A model generated the notes under the pieces. It saw only the letters and a program-made list of their open reading frames with translations, did not search any database and was not told the DNA's origin. A DNA stretch of 64,000 nucleotides from VXMO01 sp965205915 (GTDB taxonomy: Bacteria > Chloroflexota > Dehalococcoidia > UBA6926), in contig OZ242191.1 of NCBI GenBank assembly GCA_965205915.1, positions 186,001-250,000 of the forward strand. Direction: 5' to 3'. This document shows, piece by piece, positions 62,801-64,000 of the stretch. Position numbers and translations under genes: made by a program. How positions within the stretch are numbered: the first letter of the stretch is position 1; every line of letters begins with the position of its first letter.

Positions 62801-64000
62801 GCCGCTCGTATTGCCCGCGTAGTCCAAGGATAAGGTCAACTCCTTCTCGGTTTGGCCGGACGGGATGACGGTGGTTGCATCGTCGAGTTCGAGATAGGTG
62901 TCGGCCTGGCTCAGGGTCAGGTCCACGTTCAGACTCGCTGAGCCCATGTTCGAGCGCCGGATCCGGAAGACAGCGTGCGCGATCAGCGAGGAAGCGTCGG
63001 CGTACACCCGCTCGATACTCACCCGCGGTCCGGTGCTGTTGTTGGTGACCGCGCGGTCCGTGAAGTCCGCCGCGTCGTTCCCGTTCGCGTCCTCGATCAC
63101 CGCGCCCGTCCCCGGCTTCACGTAGGTCACCTTCAGAGAGCCGTCGTTGTGCGCTATCGAGGCCGCCAGCTTCAGCACCACCGTGCTACCGCTCACGGTC
63201 ACCGCGTCGCTGGACGCCAGCGCCACCTCCGCCTCGCTGCCCCCGGCGGGCGTCGTCTTGACCGTGAACGCCGCCACCGCCGGCACGGACGACTCCTTCA
63301 GTGACTCGTTGAAGGTCAGCGTCAGCGTCAGCCCGTCGGCGGCCAGCGCCGCCCCGTCCGGGACGGCCGGGTCTACGAGTACGCCGTTGACCTGGATCTT
63401 GTAGTAGTAATTGTTTGCGAGGTCCACGAAGGACGAGCCGGACCATCGTTGCCCTCTAGCGGGGAGGGTCCAGCCACTGGCGGTGGTGGCGTCCGTCGAG
63501 TCTTCGGCAGCGACCCCCCATAGATCCCCCGTACCAGCAACCCCGGTGACGACCCAGTACGTGGTGGAAGCTTCCAGTTGGACAGGTGGCCTGAATGTGT
63601 ACTTCAGGACGCCTGCAATGGGTGGACTGCCGGGCATGACAGGCGTGCCGACTATCGTTCCCGTTGGGGAGCCGCTGCGCAGGGTGGCGGCCGGAATGGT
63701 GGTGGAAGTACCGCTGATTGGCATTCCGATGCTCGTGACCGTGTAGCCATCAGGATGAGCGCCGGTGCGAAACGGCTGGGCTCCTCGGCTGGCGGAGGGT
63801 ATGTCACTCGGTACCTGCCCGATCCCGATGTTGCTGATCAGGACCCGGAGGGTGGGGATGGCGTTCAACTCCGGAGGCACCTGGTCCGCGAGCTCGTTGG
63901 TCACGGGCTGGTCGGCGAAGGTCGCTACCTCGTTGTCGAAATTGTCGACGACCTTGTTGGCCGTGCCCGTGGTCGGTTTGGTGTAGGCGACCTTCACGTC
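59864..64000 (-). CDS. Giant Calx-beta/cadherin-like surface protein (5' end off window)
   Basis: At least 1378 residues; the frame runs through the right edge, so the N-terminus is missing. Visible order: SwmB/Big-like repeats (LTFNESLKESSVPAVAAFTV; LTYSEDLNTTAPAATAFIVK), a Calx-beta set (SYTVAEGANQEVTVRLDKDP, SYAVAEGGRVTVTVQLSADP, each ending DDTDDDDGE-like), a cadherin-like domain (IDENTSAGARIGRPVTARDR), a Thr/Pro stalk, and a C-terminal membrane helix (LPWWQWLLILLLPVALVVGG) with RYAGRFRR behind it. The acidic DDDDGE turns would bind calcium. It is a large cell-wall or outer-surface adhesin anchored at its C-terminus. Confidence 0.9.
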   Translation of the reverse strand, partial: DVKVAYTKPTTGTANKVVDNFDNEVATFADQPVTNELADQVPPELNAIPTLRVLISNIGIGQVPSDIPSASRGAQPFRTGAHPDGYTVTSIGMPISGTSTTIPAATLRSGSPTGTIVGTPVMPGSPPIAGVLKYTFRPPVQLEASTTYWVVTGVAGTGDLWGVAAEDSTDATTASGWTLPARGQRWSGSSFVDLANNYYYKIQVNGVLVDPAVPDGAALAADGLTLTLTFNESLKESSVPAVAAFTVKTTPAGGSEAEVALASSDAVTVSGSTVVLKLAASIAHNDGSLKVTYVKPGTGAVIEDANGNDAADFTDRAVTNNSTGPRVSIERVYADASSLIAHAVFRIRRSNMGSASLNVDLTLSQADTYLELDDATTVIPSGQTEKELTLSLDYAGNTSGDLTVTVAEGAGYAPALAPNNAATVEVKAPAAGLPLSVRFSQASWTVDEGATVDTTLIFTLAPGLAEPRDRFTVFLETTPEVADSGVDFVAYPDPRARAEPGDWQPASGGGKTQTVVITYVTLQDTLVEPNEIFRMGFDGANDSTASADIPSTLPDERTTISILDDDPLEVTDVEVTSTPTGGFYGVGDKIEFTVTFSGLVEAGGGPQFTFDLGGATRQAAYTSGSDTTDLVFSYTAANTDADDSDGISWGANALSFNGGTIVASPSKDLLVPRNADLDHAAQAALPAHKVDTTKPTLAEASAQGATLTLTYSEDLNTTAPAATAFIVKVDGGTGTNPSAVSINGREVNLTLGTTVTPGQTVTVSYTKPSTNKIQDLSGKEADGFTDENVTTVPPVEVTVTFTQPSYTVAEGANQEVTVRLDKDPERTLTIPLTATGQSGATTSDYSVPTGVTFVSGETEKTVTFTATDDTDDDDGETVLLAFGTLPGAVTAGARTSTLLGISDDDDPEVTVSFAEASYAVAEGGRVTVTVQLSADPERTVEIPLTATAQGTTTAPGGTDPDYLAPPASVTFATGQTERTFTFSATQDPDDDDGESVLLGFGMLPARVIAGATATVNITDDDGPGVNITPQTLRVVQGRSATYRVTLNTRPTGNVTVTPASDNPDVTFQPPSLIFMPAEWDNAQSVTVSAPAGSTGQSAMITHTVSGYTGVTMAPGVSATVTVAPPPPPPPPPSTSGSSGGSTRNRAPEFLEDEATDRSIDENTSAGARIGRPVTARDRDDDTLTYVLRGDDDEFFDIDPSTGQLLTKAALDYEARSEYSVIVWVSDGKNSSGRNSSRRDASITVTINVRNVDEPVLTPTPLPTATPTPTPLPTATPTPTPLPTATPTATPQPTATPTATPQPTATPTATPRPTATPTPTATPAPTATPAPTATATPVPPVAPPEDDGGGLPWWQWLLILLLPVALVVGGVRYAGRFRR
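60071..60230. repeat. 30-bp tandem repeat encoding the Thr/Pro stalk
   Basis: Five to six units of 30 bases, such as AGGCGTCGCCGTTGGTGTGG plus CCGTTGGCTG, in two sequence types. They encode TATPTPTPLP and TATPTATPQP decapeptides. Stalk length may vary between strains by slippage or recombination. Confidence 0.8.

Overview
The window looks like chromosomal DNA of a Chloroflexota bacterium, probably Dehalococcoidia/SAR202-like. This is an inference from three things: long Thr/Pro stalks on lipoproteins, an ImuB-DnaE2 mutasome, and a Gram-positive-type LexA box (GAAC-N4-GTTC, the type reported for Dehalococcoides). No rRNA, tRNA or CRISPR array was seen.

Layout. (1) 1-8.5 kb: a four-gene minus-strand operon (ParB/Srx protein, PD-(D/E)XK-like protein, SNF2 helicase, second ParB/Srx protein) faces a radical SAM gene overlapped by a small four-cysteine protein gene. 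A divergent GHKL ATPase gene with an unknown partner follows. This is the best candidate for an undescribed DNA-modification or defence system. (2) 8.9-12.1 kb: two related large serine recombinases joined tail to tail, one killed by a TAG codon. (3) 12.3-17.7 kb: imuB-dnaE2-yedK SOS operon with a LexA box inside its promoter. (4) 17.9-20.5 kb: a run of small HTH genes and a tyrosine recombinase. (5) 20.7-25.9 kb: decayed accessory genes (HEPN-like, VapC toxin, DUF402-like, helicase and methylase remnants, DprA-like) among a few intact ones (antitoxin, FAH-family enzyme, DUF6338 protein). (6) 25.9-31.1 kb: one exonuclease-RecQ-UvrD fusion protein of 1732 residues. (7) 31.1-39.0 kb: sugar and small-molecule genes: a nucleotide-sugar dehydrogenase and an epimerase converge on a GT4, radical SAM/SPASM, PhyH-WG-methyltransferase and histidine phosphatase operon. 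(8) 39.5-55.8 kb: five large exported proteins built from RCC1-like, LRR, kelch-like and NTF2-like domains on Thr/Pro stalks, with a dispersed repeat family between them. (9) 56.3-59.6 kb: ParB/Srx protein, D12-class adenine methylase, TIR-like protein and membrane protein. (10) 59.9 kb to the right edge: the C-terminal part of a giant Calx-beta/cadherin-like surface protein, running off the window.

The two integrase types, the pseudogenes and the repeated gain of nucleic-acid-acting genes mark most of 1-31 kb as an integration and defence hotspot. The right half is mostly cell-envelope repertoire, followed by a second small defence-like operon.
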